A DNA stretch of 64,000 nt from Tragulus kanchil (taxonomy: Eukaryota > Chordata > Mammalia > Artiodactyla > Tragulidae): assembly GCA_022376925.1 (NCBI GenBank), contig JAIOJX010000004.1:173815501-173879500 (forward strand). Reading direction: 5' to 3'. This document shows, piece by piece, positions 61,808 through 64,000 of this stretch. A program made the position numbers and the translations under genes. Below the pieces are notes generated by a model. The model saw only the letters and a list, made by a program, of their open reading frames with translations. It was not told the DNA's origin and did no database searches. Every line of letters begins with the position of its first letter. The first letter of the stretch is position 1.

Positions 61808-62013
61808 TTGGCTTCCCTGGTGCCTCCCATGGTGGAGAATCTGCCTGCCATGCAGGAGACCTGGGCTCGATACCCGGGTCGGGAAGAGCCCATGGAGGAG
61901 GAAAGGGCCACCCGCTCCAGCGTTCTTGCCCGGAGAATCCCGTGGACAGAGGCGCGGGTGGGCTACGGTCCCTGGGGTTGCAGAGAGTCGAACCTGACTG
62001 AGTGACTATCACT
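61808..62013 (+). mobile_element. Bov-tA SINE, near full length
   Basis: The element has the tRNA-like head GGCTTCCCTGGTGCCTCCC and AATCTGCCTGCCATGCAGG, the B-box region GGGCTCGATACCCGGGTCGG, then CCCGGAGAATCCCGTGGAC and the end GCAGAGAGTCGAACCTGACTG. It is well preserved and faces a second copy on the opposite strand at 62525. Confidence 0.93.
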
Positions 62014-62524
62014 TTCCACGTCTTCAGTTGGCTACAAACCATTGCGAACCGGCTGAAGTCAGTCTGCTGGCATTTACAAGCTGGGATGCTGACACCCAGC
62101 CCCCAGTGTCCGTTTCCTTGGCTCTGACCACCAGCCACTAAGCCAAGGCCGTGCACTTAGCTTTTCAATGCAGCGACATTACCTATTCGTGGCACTGGGT
62201 AGACTGAGTTCAAAACAAAGGCCTGTTTATCCCTCAGGCAAAGAAGATGCAAACAGGCACCACGCCAGGGAACCCTCGTCTATCAAGTGACTCTGAGATC
62301 CAACCGCTTTCCCCCTCTGTCTCCACGAGCTCAACAGGGAGCCTCCGTGGTAAATACACTGAAACAGACCTAGCAAGATAAAGAGGCATTCTTACAGACC
62401 TCACCCCAGAAGCTTTTCTGTATGGTCTTCCTAAAACCTCCCCAATGAATACCAACTAGAAAGACACTAAGATCAAATCAATGTGCTGTTTGGTTTGACA
62501 ATAGACCGATGTGAATACAGAAAT

Positions 62525-62716
62525 ACTTGTGAGTTCATTTGCGACCCCATGGACCGTAGCCCTCCAGGCGCCTTGGTCCGTGGGATTTCCCAGCCAAGAC
62601 TACTGGAGTGGTTTCCATTCCCTTCTCCAGAGGATCACCCCCACCCAGGGATCGAACCCGCATCTCCTGCATTGAAGGCAGGTCCTTCACCATCTGAGCC
62701 ATCGGGGAAACCCCAT
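62525..62716 (-). mobile_element. Bov-tA SINE, antisense
   Basis: On +, the order is reversed: TTTGCGACCCCATGGACCG, ACTGGAGTGGTTTCCATTCC, CCCAGGGATCGAACCCGCATC, TGCATTGAAGGCAGG, CATCTGAGCCATCGGGGAA. It is nearly full length, with TAGCCCTCCAGGCGCC replacing the usual text. Confidence 0.92.
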
Positions 62717-63890
62717 ATATGATAACAAAAGTACTATTTCAATACAATGTATTTCAATACAATGATTAAATGAATTAGATCTTACACATACAATTAAATA
62801 TTATGCCACAAATAAAAACAAAAAAATATAATGGGAAATTACCAATTAATATACAACTATTATTGTCGTTCCACTAAACTACAACCATTTCCAAACGAGA
62901 CTAACATAACAAGCTACCCATCAGAAGAAAATAAGATTGGACTCCTATGTTAGCTATATATATGAAAAAAACTTCGAACTGAAGACTTTGATAAAAGTGC
63001 AGCAAGAAATGTTAAAGGCTTGTATAAACACTACCAAGACCAGAGACCCAGTAACTATAGAAGGAATAATAAGCAGTAATACAAAAATTATTTTTTCTAT
63101 AACAAACTATACCACAAAGTCAATACATGCACAAGCTATTTAAACACAGAGCCTTATGAGACTTATATCTGATATACAAAGAGCATGCAGAAATTGGCAG
63201 GAAGGGAATAAACAGCCCAAGAACAAAAGGAGGGCGGGACACCAAGAGGCAACTCACGGGATGAACCCAAATAACAACAAACCAAGAAACAGCCTTCACC
63301 TTCCCCAGGATGGGAGAGCGGAGCCAGGAGGGGTAATGGGACCACACTTCGCCAGGCTGGCGAAAACATGCGTATAGGCCTGTGGTCAGCCGCTGTGTGG
63401 GGAAAGGCTGCTTGTGCTCTGATGCTGCAAATGAGATTTACCACAGCGGTTGATGACAGCAACCTGAAAATACCCGACGAGCATTATATGCGCCCTTTAG
63501 CCTGGCATGGACGGAATGGAGCTCCTTTCCTTGTTGGAACGGGAATGGAATGGTGGAACAGAATCAGGGGTGTGCGGCCAAATGAGAAACAAGCCATTCT
63601 CCAGGAAAACGTATGCCCATGTCTGGTGCTTACCCGTACTTATTATAAAATGCACTAAGATGAAGGACATGTGGTGTGACATGTACTCATGATAATAAAA
63701 CACGCAACAGCTTCTGTTATAAACTTGATGTCGTCCACTGATCCAGAGGTTTTTGTCGATTTTTGCCAAACTCCTTGTACGCGGAGCCAACCTATAACTT
63801 GAACGCAAGAGGAAGTGTTAGTCCAATCTGAATGTTTGTTTTTGTGAAAGAGGAGGCGACAGGGAAGCTCCAGCACTCTGGTCATCTGGT
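62717..63890. other. AT-rich single-copy DNA, no gene recognised
   Basis: Strongly AT-rich to about 63200, then mixed. Open frames of 60-100 codons occur on both strands without a recognisable domain. The A-rich wording around 62930-63180 could be old LINE. Confidence 0.4.
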
Positions 63891-63894
63891 GTAA

Positions 63895-64000
63895 ACGGCC
63901 AACTCGTTGGACGCGTCCCCGATGCTGGCAAAGGTGAAGGAGAAGGGGGTGTCAGAGGATGCGCTGGCCGATCGCATCACTAACGCCAGCGTCATGAACT
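63895..64000. other. Coding-like stretch at right edge, unidentified
   Basis: After an AT-rich flank, the last ~105 bases turn GC-balanced. They are open on + from after a TAA at 63892 (…LDASPMLAKVKEKGVSEDAL…) and open on - down to a TGA near 63890, ending ELAVYTR. Either could be an exon edge of a neighbouring gene. I recognise neither protein, and there is no clear splice acceptor in the bases shown. Confidence 0.2.

Overview
The window is nuclear DNA from a ruminant mammal, most likely a bovid. The evidence is tRNA-derived Bov-tA SINEs, BovB (RTE-type) LINE 3' ends with the ruminant reverse-transcriptase tail, CHR-type SINEs, L1 and MIR remnants, and one endogenous-retrovirus LTR. Genes are sparse, introns are long and GC-rich, and no prokaryotic signal is present.

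The only gene recognised with confidence is SHISAL1 (shisa-like 1; the KIAA1644 orthologue) on the + strand. An internal exon occupies 1-165 with a consensus GTAAGT donor. After a ~14.8 kb intron comes the transmembrane/proline-rich terminal coding exon at 14975-15296. The splice joins in phase to give H-N-N-Y-T-A. The same exon occurs again at 16059-16380. Everything from there to the right edge is 3' UTR, downstream intron or intergenic DNA full of old repeats; no second gene could be named.

The dominant feature is structural. Nineteen times between 0.39 and 61.5 kb, a segment of 0.94-1.17 kb is followed at once by a near-identical head-to-tail copy of itself, after which the sequence continues as unique. 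The redundant DNA totals about 21 kb, so collapsing one copy per pair leaves about 43 kb. The duplicated segments share no sequence with each other, and each occurs only as neighbours. In many pairs the mismatches pile up at the end of the first copy and the start of the second. Other pairs carry scattered, mainly C/T or G/A, differences that look like SNPs. In five places consecutive pairs overlap and give three copies. This is what unmerged, roughly 1.1 kb overlapping contig ends (partly from two haplotypes) would look like. I read the array as an assembly false-duplication series rather than biology, while recording the tests that would decide it.

Layout: 0-15 kb, SHISAL1 intron (L1 and MIR remnants, five duplicate pairs). 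12.4-24.9 kb, very GC- and CpG-rich block with the SHISAL1 exon and nested duplicates. 25-41 kb, mostly single-copy DNA with an L1 3' end, BovB fragments (one inverted pair) and two duplicate pairs. 41.4-54.2 kb, a 17-bp minisatellite, then five duplicate pairs. 54.2-58.7 kb, single-copy DNA, an antisense ERV LTR and one pair. 58.7-64 kb, AT-rich, L1- and SINE-rich DNA with the last pair.
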